From NCBI GenBank assembly GCA_964202965.1, contig CAXNKG010000008.1, positions 18,742 through 82,741 of the forward strand: a stretch of DNA of 64,000 nucleotides. The letters run 5' to 3'. Positions 23,969 through 32,832 of this stretch are shown here, one piece after another. How positions within the stretch are numbered: position 1 is the stretch's first letter; each line of letters starts with the position of its first letter. The notes beneath the pieces are model-generated. The model saw nothing but the letters and a program-made list of their open reading frames with translations. It was not told the origin of the DNA and did no database searches. The DNA is from CAXNKG01 sp964202965. Lineage in GTDB: Bacteria; Acidobacteriota; Vicinamibacteria; Vicinamibacterales; UBA2999. The position numbers and the translations under genes were made by a program.

Positions 23969-26908
23969 ATGTTCGCTATCTGGCGTGTACTGTGTGTCGG
24001 CGTGCTCTCGCTCCTGATATCGACCGCCACCGCGACCGCGCAGCAGCGCGGGTCGGTCAGCGGCAGAGTCCTTGACGCGGGGGGTCTGGTCCTGCCCGGC
24101 GCCACGGTCACCCTTACCGAACAGAACACCGGGTTCAACCGCACGGTCGTGACGGCTGAGAACGGCGCGTACGCGGTGCCTAATCTTGATCCGGGCGTCT
24201 ATTCGCTCGTGGCGGAACTGGCGGGCTTCGCCACGGTCACGCGGAACGGCCTGCAGCTGACGGCCGGGTCGGCCATCACGGCGGATGTCACGCTGCAGGT
24301 CGCGGGGCTGCAGGAATCGATTCAAGTCACGGCGGAGATCCCGCTCGTGCAGACGTCGACGAACCAGATCGGCGGCACGCTCTCGAGCCGCGAGATCGAG
24401 GAAGTGCCGTCGAACTTCAGGAACTTCACTGCGCTGACGCAGTTGATTCCCGGCATCACGCCGAACCCGGCCGCCTCGACGTTCGAGGGTGGGCAGGTGG
24501 TGGCGAACGGGACGCCGTCGCAGCAGAACGTCTACCTGATCGACGGCATGTACAACAACGACGATCGGCTCGGCGGCAGCCAGGGCACGCAGGTGCGCAT
24601 GGTGCTGGACAACATTGCCGAGTACCAGGTGCTGACGAACCAGTACAGCTCGCAGTACGGCGGCGGGGCGGGGACGATCATCAACATGATCTCGCGCGGC
24701 GGCACCAACGAACTGCACGGCCGCGTCTACTCGTACTTCCGGGACGACCGGTTCAACGCGCGCAACGCGTTCCTTCCGGCATCGGCCCCCAAGCCTCAGG
24801 AGCGGACGCTGCAGGCGGGCTTCGGCATCGGCGGCCCGATCGTCCGGAACCGCGCGCACTTCTACTTCACGATGGAGAAGGACCACGAGGACATCGCGGG
24901 GCAGAAGCGCTTCCCGGCCGCTGCGGCGCCGCTGGCTCGCGACATGGTCGGCACCTTCGAAGTCCGTGCGACGAACTATTTCGCGCGCGGCGATCTGCAG
25001 ATTAACCAGCAGAACCTGCTCAACTTCCGGTGGGTGCTGGAGACCGCTCCGACGCGAGGCGAGGGATTCAACACCAACACCGAGACGATCGACGCCCAGG
25101 GGTGGGAGGGCGACCGGGACAACTTCATGGGCGCGACCTATACCTCCGTCTGGAGCAGCCGTGCGACCAACGAGCTCCGTGTAGGCCATATTGCCGAGGA
25201 GCTCGGGACCGGCGCGCAGGTGTTCTTTGACGACGACGTGAAGCAGATTGGGTTCAATAGCCGCGACCCGTTCTCCGTCGGGCAGCGGAACGTGCATCCG
25301 AGCTACATCACCGGCCGCGGCGGCGAGGGGCTGAACACCAGAATCAAAACCTACACCCTCGACGAGTCGTTCAGCTATTTCGCGCCCGCGCTGTGGGGAC
25401 GCGAACATTCGTTCAAGGTTGGTGGCGGCCTCGGCATGCACGAGATGCCGCCCCGCACCACGTTCAGCTCGGGCACATTCCAGTTCCGGACGGACGCGCC
25501 CTACAACCCCACGAACCCGGCGACCTTCCCGTTCCAGTTCAACGTGACGGTCGGTCCGCCGGATCCCTACGGGTACCCGGTGTTTTCCCGGGACCGCCGG
25601 TACAACTTCTTCGCCGAAGATCGCGTGAAGGTCGCCGGCAATGTGACGTTGAACCTCGGCATCCGCTACGACCACCATCGGCAGACGCCGAACAGCAAGG
25701 ATGACTTCGCCCCGCGAATCGGGTTTGCGTGGGACCTGCGGGGCACCGGGCGCACGGTCGTGCGCGGCGGCATCGGCAAGTTCTACGCGTATCCACCAGT
25801 GGTACTCGACCTGACGCTGCAGCAGAACGCCGTCCGCACGCGTTTCCCGGGCATCGCCATCAACGAGGCGCATCCGCTGGCCGGCCTGGTGCTGCGACCC
25901 GTCATGATCAACGACTCGGAGGGTAATCCCGGCGTGGCGCAGCTGAGCCCGGCCGCCCAGGCCGCGCTCAATGCCTTCCGCGACCAGGTACTCGCGGGCT
26001 CGACCTTCAACCAGAATCCCTGGGTGGACAGCCCGGATCGACAGCTGCCGTACACGTGGTCGTACAGCTTCGGCCTGAACCACCAGATCGGGTCGAACGC
26101 CGCGGTGGGCGTTGATTACGTCGCGAACGTGTCGCGCGATCAGCTCGGCGTGATTGATCTGAACGAACCGGTCAACCGCGTCCGGCCCGGGATCAACACG
26201 ATCGATCCGGGCGGCCAGCTGATTCCGCTTGCGGCGCGCGGCACGACCTTCGCGCGCGTGCTGCAGGCCCAGACCAGCCCGGACTTCAACGGCGACTACA
26301 AGTCGGTTCAGGTCTCTCTGCTCAAGCGCATGGCCAATCGCTGGAGCGGCCGTCTGGCCTACACGGCGCAGGAAAGCCACTACGTCGGCCTCGGCAACCC
26401 GGACGCGCGGCGGGTGTGGTCCGACAGGGAAGTACGGGCGGACTACGGGCGGTTCGCGTCCGACAGAACGCACGTGCTGGCGGCGAGCAGCACCGTGAAC
26501 GTCTGGCGCGCCTTCAACATCGCGGCGGTGGTGAGCGCGATTTCAGGGGCGCCGATCAACGAAACCGTCGGCTCGGATGTGAACGGCGATCTCGACAACA
26601 ACGATCGGCCGATCCGCGGGATCAACGACCTGACGATCCCGATTCGGTCCGAGGTGGACGCGCAGGGGCGCGCGGTTATCAACGGCCTGGAAGGACCGGG
26701 GTCGCTGCTGGTCGACACGTCGTTCCGATACTCGATCCCGTTCGGCCGCGGCCTCGAGAGCCTCGACCTGTTCTACGACATCTTCAATCTCTTCAACCGT
26801 GAGAACCATGTGCCGCCGACCGGCAATCGCGCGTCGTCGGTATTCATGGTGCCGACTGCCGCGCAGTTCCCGCGGCAGATGCAGTTCGGCGTTCGCGTGC
26901 GGTTCTAG
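23969..26908 (+). CDS. Oar-like TonB-dependent receptor 2
   Basis: This 979-residue protein has a signal peptide ending ATATAQ and GAGGAGG upstream of ATG 23969. It has the regulatory-like domain (SGRVLDAGGLVLPGATVTL), a plug-like segment (IEEVPSNFRNFTALTQLIPG, VYLIDGMYNNDDRLGG) and a long barrel ending PRQMQFGVRVRF. It is expected to sit in the outer membrane and to import a ligand that cannot be inferred. A peptidase gene lies 87 bp upstream, but this gene appears to have its own promoter at 23900-23937. Confidence 0.87.
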   Translation: MFAIWRVLCVGVLSLLISTATATAQQRGSVSGRVLDAGGLVLPGATVTLTEQNTGFNRTVVTAENGAYAVPNLDPGVYSLVAELAGFATVTRNGLQLTAGSAITADVTLQVAGLQESIQVTAEIPLVQTSTNQIGGTLSSREIEEVPSNFRNFTALTQLIPGITPNPAASTFEGGQVVANGTPSQQNVYLIDGMYNNDDRLGGSQGTQVRMVLDNIAEYQVLTNQYSSQYGGGAGTIINMISRGGTNELHGRVYSYFRDDRFNARNAFLPASAPKPQERTLQAGFGIGGPIVRNRAHFYFTMEKDHEDIAGQKRFPAAAAPLARDMVGTFEVRATNYFARGDLQINQQNLLNFRWVLETAPTRGEGFNTNTETIDAQGWEGDRDNFMGATYTSVWSSRATNELRVGHIAEELGTGAQVFFDDDVKQIGFNSRDPFSVGQRNVHPSYITGRGGEGLNTRIKTYTLDESFSYFAPALWGREHSFKVGGGLGMHEMPPRTTFSSGTFQFRTDAPYNPTNPATFPFQFNVTVGPPDPYGYPVFSRDRRYNFFAEDRVKVAGNVTLNLGIRYDHHRQTPNSKDDFAPRIGFAWDLRGTGRTVVRGGIGKFYAYPPVVLDLTLQQNAVRTRFPGIAINEAHPLAGLVLRPVMINDSEGNPGVAQLSPAAQAALNAFRDQVLAGSTFNQNPWVDSPDRQLPYTWSYSFGLNHQIGSNAAVGVDYVANVSRDQLGVIDLNEPVNRVRPGINTIDPGGQLIPLAARGTTFARVLQAQTSPDFNGDYKSVQVSLLKRMANRWSGRLAYTAQESHYVGLGNPDARRVWSDREVRADYGRFASDRTHVLAASSTVNVWRAFNIAAVVSAISGAPINETVGSDVNGDLDNNDRPIRGINDLTIPIRSEVDAQGRAVINGLEGPGSLLVDTSFRYSIPFGRGLESLDLFYDIFNLFNRENHVPPTGNRASSVFMVPTAAQFPRQMQFGVRVRF

Positions 26909-26983
26909 GAAGCAATTCCCCACGTGCCAACTTCCAATTCCCAAGACTCTTGGGAGTTGGGAGCTGGGCGATTGGGAGTTGGG
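26909..26983. terminator. Repeat-built hairpin between convergent genes
   Basis: CCAACTTCCAATTCCCAAGA followed by TCTTGGGAGTTGGGAGCTGG can pair around a CCAAGACTCTTGG core, and a second TTGGGAGTTGGG copy follows. It fills the gap between TonB receptor 2 and the convergent RidA-like operon. A bidirectional terminator is likely, although no T-run is present. Confidence 0.55.
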
Positions 26984-27853
26984 TCAGCGCGGCGCGACGG
27001 CGGTGACCTCGCACATGATCCGGGCCCCCGGAATCCCGGTGCGGACGGCGCGGGTGGTCCGGCAGGGCCGCCAGTCTCCGAAGCGTTCCTGCATGGACGC
27101 CACGCCTTTCACTTCGCCCGTCCGCGCCATCAGCACGATGTTCTGCCATCCAAGGCGCGCCGTCTTCAGCATGCGATCGATGCTGTCCGCGACCATCTTT
27201 TCCTGAGCCGCCAGGTCGTCTGGCAGCTTGTAGCTGCCTGGATTCCAGGGATCGACGTCCGGCGGATACGCTGTGACCGCCGGGAAGTACACGAGGTCGA
27301 CCGCGTTCGTCACGCGGATTGCGGGCGCCTGCGGCAGCTCCTTGAGCGCGACGCCCGGCCGGTCGATGATGGCTTCGATGCCGGCCACCGGCCCCCGCGC
27401 CGCGATCTGTTTGTGTGGAGCCGTGGCGGTGACCTGATACATGACGTTGACGCCAGGGACGCCGGTATCGACCACCCGCAGGCTCGTGCTGCACGGCCGC
27501 CAGTCGCCGTACTGGGCAGCGAAGTTGATCCCGCCGCCTCCCGGAGCGGCGTAGTTCACGTTGAAGACGATGTGCTCCCAGGTGGAGCCGGCCGCCTTCA
27601 GGATGCGATCGAGGTTGGCGGTCGCCATCTTGCCGCGCTCAGCTGCGTCCTCCGGCAGACGGAAGGATCCGGGATTCCACGGGTCCACCTCCGGCGGATA
27701 GGCGCTGATGCCTGAGATGATCAGCAGATCGAGCGTCGGGCTGATCTCGATAGCGGGCGCGAATGCCGCCCGGTCCGTGACTTCGGGCCGCGGAAAGATC
27801 GCGTGAAGGCCCTTCAGCTTCGATTGATGCGGTGAGTTTTCTGCCTGTGCCAT
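26984..27853 (-). CDS. Tandem RidA (YjgF/YER057c/UK114)-domain protein
   Basis: The product is 289 residues with two RidA-like domains (about 25-155 and 165-289), each carrying a SAYPPEVDPWNPGSF-type segment. E. coli RidA hydrolyses reactive enamine/imine intermediates and uses Arg105 to hold the carboxylate. By eye the C-terminal domain keeps an Arg at that place (near residue 265, in DWRPCRTT), while the N-terminal domain has PCSTS. No signal peptide is visible. ATG 27853 is preceded by GAGG. It is the last of three same-strand RidA-family genes. Confidence 0.83.
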   Translation of the reverse strand: MAQAENSPHQSKLKGLHAIFPRPEVTDRAAFAPAIEISPTLDLLIISGISAYPPEVDPWNPGSFRLPEDAAERGKMATANLDRILKAAGSTWEHIVFNVNYAAPGGGGINFAAQYGDWRPCSTSLRVVDTGVPGVNVMYQVTATAPHKQIAARGPVAGIEAIIDRPGVALKELPQAPAIRVTNAVDLVYFPAVTAYPPDVDPWNPGSYKLPDDLAAQEKMVADSIDRMLKTARLGWQNIVLMARTGEVKGVASMQERFGDWRPCRTTRAVRTGIPGARIMCEVTAVAPR

Positions 27854-27876
27854 TGACGCCTCGTTGTTGTAACGGC

Positions 27877-28410
27877 CTACCCGACGACGACCCGCGTGCC
27901 GGCGGGCGCGACCCACATGTCAATCTCCAGGCGCGCCTGGGGAGACGAGAGGCCATTGACCTCGTAGATCGTCATTGCGGGCCACCAGTCCTTGAAGTAG
28001 CTGCGCAGCACCGCCTCGATCTGCGGCGACTCGTCCATCCGCGTCTGGTACCGCGTCAGCTTGACGACATTGCGCCAGCCAAGGCCGGCCCAGTCGAGGA
28101 TCTCCTTGTGGTTGATGATCGTCAGGCGGGTCTGCAGCCGGATGTCCTCCGGCTGCACCACTTCCTCGCGGGGGTCGTGCGGGTGCTTGTGGTACAGCTC
28201 CATGGCCGTCCCACCCGCGTGCGGAATGATGCCGTTGGTGAGCGGCACACGGATAAACGCGGCATTGCGGCCCGCGGCGCGGGCACCCGCCTGCACGGCG
28301 GCTTCCACAACTGGCGAGGGTGCGAGCGTCCCCAGTGACCCGCCGGCCGCGGCGATACCGCCAGAGCCGAGGACGCGAAGGAGTTGTCGTCGATCGAGAA
28401 ACACCGCCAT
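27877..28410 (-). CDS. RidA-family protein with Tat-like signal
   Basis: This 177-residue protein starts MAVFLDRRQLLRVLGSGG, a twin-arginine pattern followed by a hydrophobic stretch, suggesting Tat export. Residues about 50-177 are RidA-like (LTNGIIPHAGGTAMELY, VVKLTRYQTR, ARLEIDMWVAP). The canonical carboxylate-binding Arg appears replaced (WWPAMTIYEV), as in Rid subfamilies without shown deaminase activity. AGGAGA precedes ATG 28410. Export of a RidA-type protein is unusual, since characterised members act in the cytoplasm or organelles. Confidence 0.8.
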   Translation of the reverse strand: MAVFLDRRQLLRVLGSGGIAAAGGSLGTLAPSPVVEAAVQAGARAAGRNAAFIRVPLTNGIIPHAGGTAMELYHKHPHDPREEVVQPEDIRLQTRLTIINHKEILDWAGLGWRNVVKLTRYQTRMDESPQIEAVLRSYFKDWWPAMTIYEVNGLSSPQARLEIDMWVAPAGTRVVVG

Positions 28411-28501
28411 GCGTAATCTCCTGGAAAAAGAGATGGAGCCCGGATGTCACATCGCGAGATCAGAGTACACGCGTACCGCCGCCCGGCGTGTGGCCGTTTG
28501 C

Positions 28502-29035
28502 TCAGTCAACGACGGCCACCACCTGTATTTCGATCAATTGTTCCGGCTCGCCGAGCTCGAGCACCACGACGTTGGTCGACGTCGGTTTGTGGTTGAACGG
28601 GGCGAAGTACGAATTGATGACCGCACTCGCGCGCCCGAGGTCGCCGATGCGGGGCCGCGTCCTGAACACAAACATGTGCACAACATCGCCGAAGGTCGCA
28701 CCGGAGGCCGCGAGTGTCTGCTTAATGCCGTCCATCGTCGCCCGCGTCTGCGCCTCGAGGTCGTTCGGCAGGTGCTTCACGACCTCGTCACGGCGATGCG
28801 GGTGATCGTGATACACCGGCACCGCAGTCGTGCCCGCCAGCCAGAGCATCTTCCCCGAGGCGACTTTGATGGCCGGCACGAACGGCATGTTCAATGACTT
28901 GTCGAAGCCCGGATGGTGAACGGCCTCGATATGTTCGCTGGGCGCCGCGGTCTGTGCGGCGGATGGCGTGGGGGCGGCAAGGAGTCCCGCGCACACGAAC
29001 ACGAAGATACCGGGCACTGCGACTCGCGTTGTCAT
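28502..29035 (-). CDS. RidA-family protein with Sec signal
   Basis: The product is 177 residues with a Sec signal peptide (GIFVFVCAGLLAAPTPSAAQ). The RidA-like part includes ASGKMLWLAGTTAVPVYHDH, MDGIKQTLAASGATFGDVVHM and EQLIEIQVVAVVD. The Arg105 equivalent is absent by eye (KPTSTNVV). It is the first gene of the RidA-type operon. AGGAG precedes ATG 29035, and a -24/-12 promoter lies at 29092-29076. A periplasmic binding or imine-processing role is speculation. Confidence 0.82.
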   Translation of the reverse strand: MTTRVAVPGIFVFVCAGLLAAPTPSAAQTAAPSEHIEAVHHPGFDKSLNMPFVPAIKVASGKMLWLAGTTAVPVYHDHPHRRDEVVKHLPNDLEAQTRATMDGIKQTLAASGATFGDVVHMFVFRTRPRIGDLGRASAVINSYFAPFNHKPTSTNVVVLELGEPEQLIEIQVVAVVD

Positions 29036-29075
29036 GGCGAACTCCTGGTGAAGAGGGCTATCCGGCGCGACGGCT

Positions 29076-29092
29076 TGCCGAACTCATGCCAC
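29076..29092 (-). promoter_or_regulatory. Putative sigma-54 promoter of the RidA operon
   Basis: On the minus strand TGGCATGAGTTCGGCAA has GG and GC separated by exactly 10 bp and an almost consensus -24 element (TGGCA-G). The -12 element is weaker (CGGCA against TTGCA). The start codon of the first RidA gene is about 40 bp downstream. The tandem dyads at 29154-29193 lie about 60 bp upstream. Confidence 0.6.
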
Positions 29093-29153
29093 TTTGCCGG
29101 ACGCCGCGCTCCGGCATGGCGCCGTCGCGACGACCCGCTCTGACCATCTTCGT

Positions 29154-29193
29154 TGTAAGAATTTCTCACGACAAGCTGTGCGCTTTCTGCACA
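29154..29193. promoter_or_regulatory. Tandem 17-bp dyads, putative activator binding sites
   Basis: TGTGCGCTTTCTGCACA (29177-29193) is TGTG-N9-CACA. TGTAAGAATTTCTCACG (29154-29170) is a degenerate copy starting 23 bp earlier. The pair lies between two outward-facing -24/-12 promoters in the 379-bp gap 29036-29414, which holds no supported gene. The same arrangement, in inverse orientation, occurs at 38088-38127. Confidence 0.6.
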
Positions 29194-29289
29194 ACGGATG
29201 TGCCGCCAGGCTTGGGCGCCTGGCGATTCCATCGCCGTCTGCCTTCAAGACGGGCCGAAACGTGATCAGGTCTCGACGTGGCTCCCTGC

Positions 29290-29305
29290 TGGAATAACAG
29301 TTGCT
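29290..29305 (+). promoter_or_regulatory. Putative sigma-54 promoter of TonB receptor 3
   Basis: TGGAATAACAGTTGCT has GG-N10-GC spacing and a perfect TTGC -12 core. It differs at two positions from the promoter on the minus strand at 38038-38023 (TGGAATGACAGTTGCC). The receptor ATG is about 110 bp downstream and the tandem dyads about 97 bp upstream. Confidence 0.65.
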
Positions 29306-29414
29306 TCGGCCCCGTGCTTCCGGTCCATCGACAGGTCCCCGTTCATGCGCGACCGCGTGTGTGCGAGGCCTGTCTGCCACAGGCGACGAGCTTCTAGAGA
29401 CCAGGGGGGTCACG

Positions 29415-32400
29415 ATGACGATCAGGAGGACAGTGGCGCGACTGCTCGCGGGTGTGCTGATGCTCGTGGCGCTCCCATGCGCAGCGTGGGCGCAGGCCAC
29501 CGCTCAACTAAGCGGCACGGTGCGCGACCAGGACGGCGGCGTACTGCCAGGCGTGTCCGTGACGGTGAGTCACGTCGAGACCGGCCTGACGCGTACGACG
29601 GTTACCAACGAGACCGGCACCTACGCGCTGCCGAATCTCCCGCTCGGCACGCACCGGTTCGAGGCGGCTCTCCAGGGGTTCCAGACGTACGTGCAGACGG
29701 GAATCGTGCTGCAGGTCAACAGCAGCTTCCTCATCAACCCGGTGCTCAACGTCGGCGCTCTGGCCGAGAGCGTCGAAGTGGTCGCGTCCGCGGCCATGGT
29801 GGAGACGCGCGCTGTTGGCGTCGGCCAGGTGATGGAGAACGAGCGCATCCTGGCGCTCCCGCTCAACGGACGCAACGTGGCGGATTTGATTGTGCTCTCG
29901 GGGCAGGCCGTGCAGACGGCGACGACAACCGCCGGCAGCAGGTCCTTCCGAACAGGCGATCTCCAGCTGTCGGTCGGCGGGGGGCTGCGCGGCGGCGAGT
30001 CGTACATGCTGGACGGCGCCCGCTACAAGAATCTGTTCGACGGCAGCGCGCTGCCGTATCCGTTTCCCGATGCGCTCCAGGAGTTCAAGGTCGAGACGTC
30101 AGGCCTGTCGGCGGAACATTCGGGCGGCGCCAGCGTCAGCGCGGTGACCCGATCCGGCACGAACCAGTTTCATGGCACCGCCTTCGAGTTCCTGCGGAAC
30201 GACCTGTTCAACGCCCGGGGCTATTTCGCCACCCGGAACAGTACGCTCAAGCGCAACCAGTTCGGCGGGACGTTCGGTGGGCCGGTGCTGGAAAACCGCG
30301 TGTTCTTCTTTGGCGGCTATCAGGGGACGATGCTGCGGCAGGATCCTGCCGACCAGCGCTCCCGGATTGTCACGCCGGCCATGCTGGCCGGCGACTGGAC
30401 GACCGTCGCTTCCCCCGCCTGCAACAGCGGACGCCAGGTCACCCTGGGTGCGCCGTTCGTCAACAACCGGATCGATCCGGGGGTGTTCAGCCGTCCGTCC
30501 ACCGACATTGCCAGACGGCTTCTCGCCGAGTCGGCGTCGCCGGATCCGTGCGGCGAGGTCGTCTTTGGCCGCCGCAATATCTATGACGAGCATCAGTACG
30601 TGGCGAGGGTGGACTATCAGCTGAACAACAGCCACTCTCTCTTCGGGCGCGCCATGATCTTCACCTACGTGGCGCCCCGGCCGTCCGACTTCAACAATCC
30701 GCTTCTGAACGCGAACTCGCAGGGCGCCGCGACGTCTTCACAAGGGTATGCGACCGGGTCCAACTACATCCTCAGCCCAACCGCTGTGAACTCGCTGCGC
30801 TTTTCCGCCAACGTCCCCAGCATCACGCGACGGACCTATGGCGGCTTCGATCCGACCGAGGTCGGCATCAATGCCGTGGCCGATACCAAGGGCTACACCA
30901 TCGTGCTGATCCCCGGCGCGTTCAATATCGGGGCAGCGCACCTCAGCGCCGATTCGGTGTTTGACGGACACCATTTCACCATCGAGGACAGTCTCAACGT
31001 GGTGAAGGGTCGACACCAGATTGGCATCGGCGCGAGTCTCGCCTACGCGAGCATGCACACCGAACTGGCGACGTCGGTCGCGCCGACCTTCAGCTTTACG
31101 ACGCAGGTGACGGGCTTGGCGGTTGGAGACTTCATGATCGGGCGGCCCGCGTCAATGGTGCAGGGCAGTCCGGCCGATGTCGTCCAGACGCAGTGGCTCC
31201 CGGTGATGTACGCCCAGGATGCCTGGCAGGTGAAGCCGACCGTCACGCTGACCTACGGCGTCCGGTGGGAGCCAGACCTTCCGGTGGCCATGGAGGAAGG
31301 CTTCATCGTCAACTTCGACTATGAGCGCTTCCGCCAGGGGACCAAGAGCACCGTGTTCAGGAACGCGCCGGCGGGGCTCTATTACCCGGGCGATCCCGGC
31401 TTCCCCGGCAAGACGGGCGTGAACAGCTCCTGGCTGAAGTTCGCGCCGCGCCTTGGTGCGGCGTGGGATGTCCAGGGCGACGGCCGCATGTCGGTACGGG
31501 GTTCGTACGGCCTCGGCTACGACCAGCAGTTCCTCGGGTATTACAACGGCACGTTCGTCGCGTCGCCGTTCTTCAACCGCCTGACGCTCGTCAACCCGGC
31601 GGGAGGCTTGGCCAATCCGTGGCAGGGCGTGCCAGGCGGCCAGCCGTTTCCGCGGACGCAGATCGGCGCGGACGCCGCCTTCCTTCCCTTCGGCGATTAT
31701 CTGAGCATGCCGTACGACCGCGAACGGCCGCGGAGTCAGTCGTGGAACGCGACCGTGCAGCGGCAGTTCGGGATCGAATGGATGGCGATGGCGAGCTACG
31801 TTGGTACCCGCGGCGACCACCTGTGGGGCATCAAGATGCTGAACCCTGGGGTCTACGTGTCGAACGGCACGGCCACCTGCACCTTGCCGAACGGGCAGGC
31901 CATCACTGGCACCGGCACGCAGTGCTCGACGACGGGGAACACCAACCAGCGCCGGCGCTTCACCGTCGAGCGTCCGCAGGACGGCCAGTTCCTCGGCCGG
32001 GTCTCGGAGTTCGACACGAACGGGACGCAGGACTACCACGGTCTGCGGCTGTCGCTCGATCGGCGGTCGCCGCTCGGGTTGACCATTGGTGGCAACTACA
32101 CGTACTCGCAATGTCTGCAGGACTTCACGAGTGACGGATTGCCCAACGTGGAAGAGGCCTATCCCGACCCGAGCAATCGTGGCGCCGAGCGCGGCCCGTG
32201 CTTCGGTTCGCGGAACCACGCGGCCAACGTCACGGGCGTGTACGCAGTGCCGGAATTCGCGAACCCCACGCTGCGTGCCGTGGCGAGCGGCTGGCGGGTG
32301 TCGGGCATCTACCGCCGGCTGAGCGGGCGGTTTGTGAACGTGACGGCGGGGCCGGACCGCGCGTTGACCGACATTGTCAATCAGCGGCCGAACCAGGTGC

Positions 32401-32735
32401 TGGATGACGTGTTCAGCGACACGTCGGGACGTCCGCTGTCGCAGTTCTGGAATCCGGCGGCCTTCGCTCTGCCGCCGGTCGGGACGATCAACGGCAATGC
32501 GGAGCGCAATGGCTTTGAGGGGCCGCCGACGTGGCAGCTCGACATGGCGCTGTCGCGCATCGTCCGGGTTGGCGCGCACGGACTCGAGTTCCGCGCGGAG
32601 GCGTACAACGTGACGAACAGCTTCCGGGCTGCCGATTTCGGCAACAATGTGCCGCTGAGTTCGCCGACGTTCGGGCAGATTCGCTCGGCGCTGGACTCCC
32701 GGATCCTGCAGTTTGCGCTGAAGTACTCCTTCTAG
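29415..32735 (+). CDS. Oar-like TonB-dependent receptor 3
   Basis: This protein of 1106 residues has a signal peptide (LLAGVLMLVALPCAAWAQ) and AGGGGGG upstream of ATG 29415. The regulatory-like domain (AQLSGTVRDQDGGVLPGVSV) is followed by plug-like LPLNGRNVADLIVLSG and SYMLDGARYKNLFDGS, then a long barrel ending ILQFALKYSF. It is the longest of the three receptors in the window and the only one with an apparent sigma-54 promoter. This links its expression to the activator encoded at 34561. The ligand is unknown. Confidence 0.88.
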   Translation: MTIRRTVARLLAGVLMLVALPCAAWAQATAQLSGTVRDQDGGVLPGVSVTVSHVETGLTRTTVTNETGTYALPNLPLGTHRFEAALQGFQTYVQTGIVLQVNSSFLINPVLNVGALAESVEVVASAAMVETRAVGVGQVMENERILALPLNGRNVADLIVLSGQAVQTATTTAGSRSFRTGDLQLSVGGGLRGGESYMLDGARYKNLFDGSALPYPFPDALQEFKVETSGLSAEHSGGASVSAVTRSGTNQFHGTAFEFLRNDLFNARGYFATRNSTLKRNQFGGTFGGPVLENRVFFFGGYQGTMLRQDPADQRSRIVTPAMLAGDWTTVASPACNSGRQVTLGAPFVNNRIDPGVFSRPSTDIARRLLAESASPDPCGEVVFGRRNIYDEHQYVARVDYQLNNSHSLFGRAMIFTYVAPRPSDFNNPLLNANSQGAATSSQGYATGSNYILSPTAVNSLRFSANVPSITRRTYGGFDPTEVGINAVADTKGYTIVLIPGAFNIGAAHLSADSVFDGHHFTIEDSLNVVKGRHQIGIGASLAYASMHTELATSVAPTFSFTTQVTGLAVGDFMIGRPASMVQGSPADVVQTQWLPVMYAQDAWQVKPTVTLTYGVRWEPDLPVAMEEGFIVNFDYERFRQGTKSTVFRNAPAGLYYPGDPGFPGKTGVNSSWLKFAPRLGAAWDVQGDGRMSVRGSYGLGYDQQFLGYYNGTFVASPFFNRLTLVNPAGGLANPWQGVPGGQPFPRTQIGADAAFLPFGDYLSMPYDRERPRSQSWNATVQRQFGIEWMAMASYVGTRGDHLWGIKMLNPGVYVSNGTATCTLPNGQAITGTGTQCSTTGNTNQRRRFTVERPQDGQFLGRVSEFDTNGTQDYHGLRLSLDRRSPLGLTIGGNYTYSQCLQDFTSDGLPNVEEAYPDPSNRGAERGPCFGSRNHAANVTGVYAVPEFANPTLRAVASGWRVSGIYRRLSGRFVNVTAGPDRALTDIVNQRPNQVLDDVFSDTSGRPLSQFWNPAAFALPPVGTINGNAERNGFEGPPTWQLDMALSRIVRVGAHGLEFRAEAYNVTNSFRAADFGNNVPLSSPTFGQIRSALDSRILQFALKYSF

Positions 32736-32767
32736 TTCCCGCACGCTCACCCGCTGCGCGTGGAAAA

Positions 32768-32804
32768 GGGCCGGTCCTTCCTCACCTCCAGGAAGGGCCG
32801 GCCC
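32768..32804 (+). terminator. Strong GC hairpin after TonB receptor 3
   Basis: GGGCCGGTCCTTCCT (32768-32782) pairs with AGGAAGGGCCGGCCC (32790-32804) with a single G:T wobble around a 7-base loop. It lies between the receptor stop (32735) and the next ATG (32833). There is no clear T-run, so partial read-through into the amidohydrolase gene is possible. Confidence 0.7.
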
Positions 32805-32832
32805 GCCTTGCGGTGCGACCGCCGGAGCCATC

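Noticed and set aside
23951..26473. 840-codon open frame antisense to TonB receptor 2
   Set aside because: The protein is Arg/Val/Asp-rich low-complexity sequence typical of an antisense shadow in high-GC DNA. The sense frame has a signal peptide, domains and a ribosome-binding site.
29221..29236. Alternative sigma-54 promoter TGGCGATTCCATCGCC before TonB receptor 3
   Set aside because: Spacing is correct but the -12 core is TCGC. The TGGAATAACAGTTGCT site at 29290 is a better match and nearly identical to the kinase-operon promoter.
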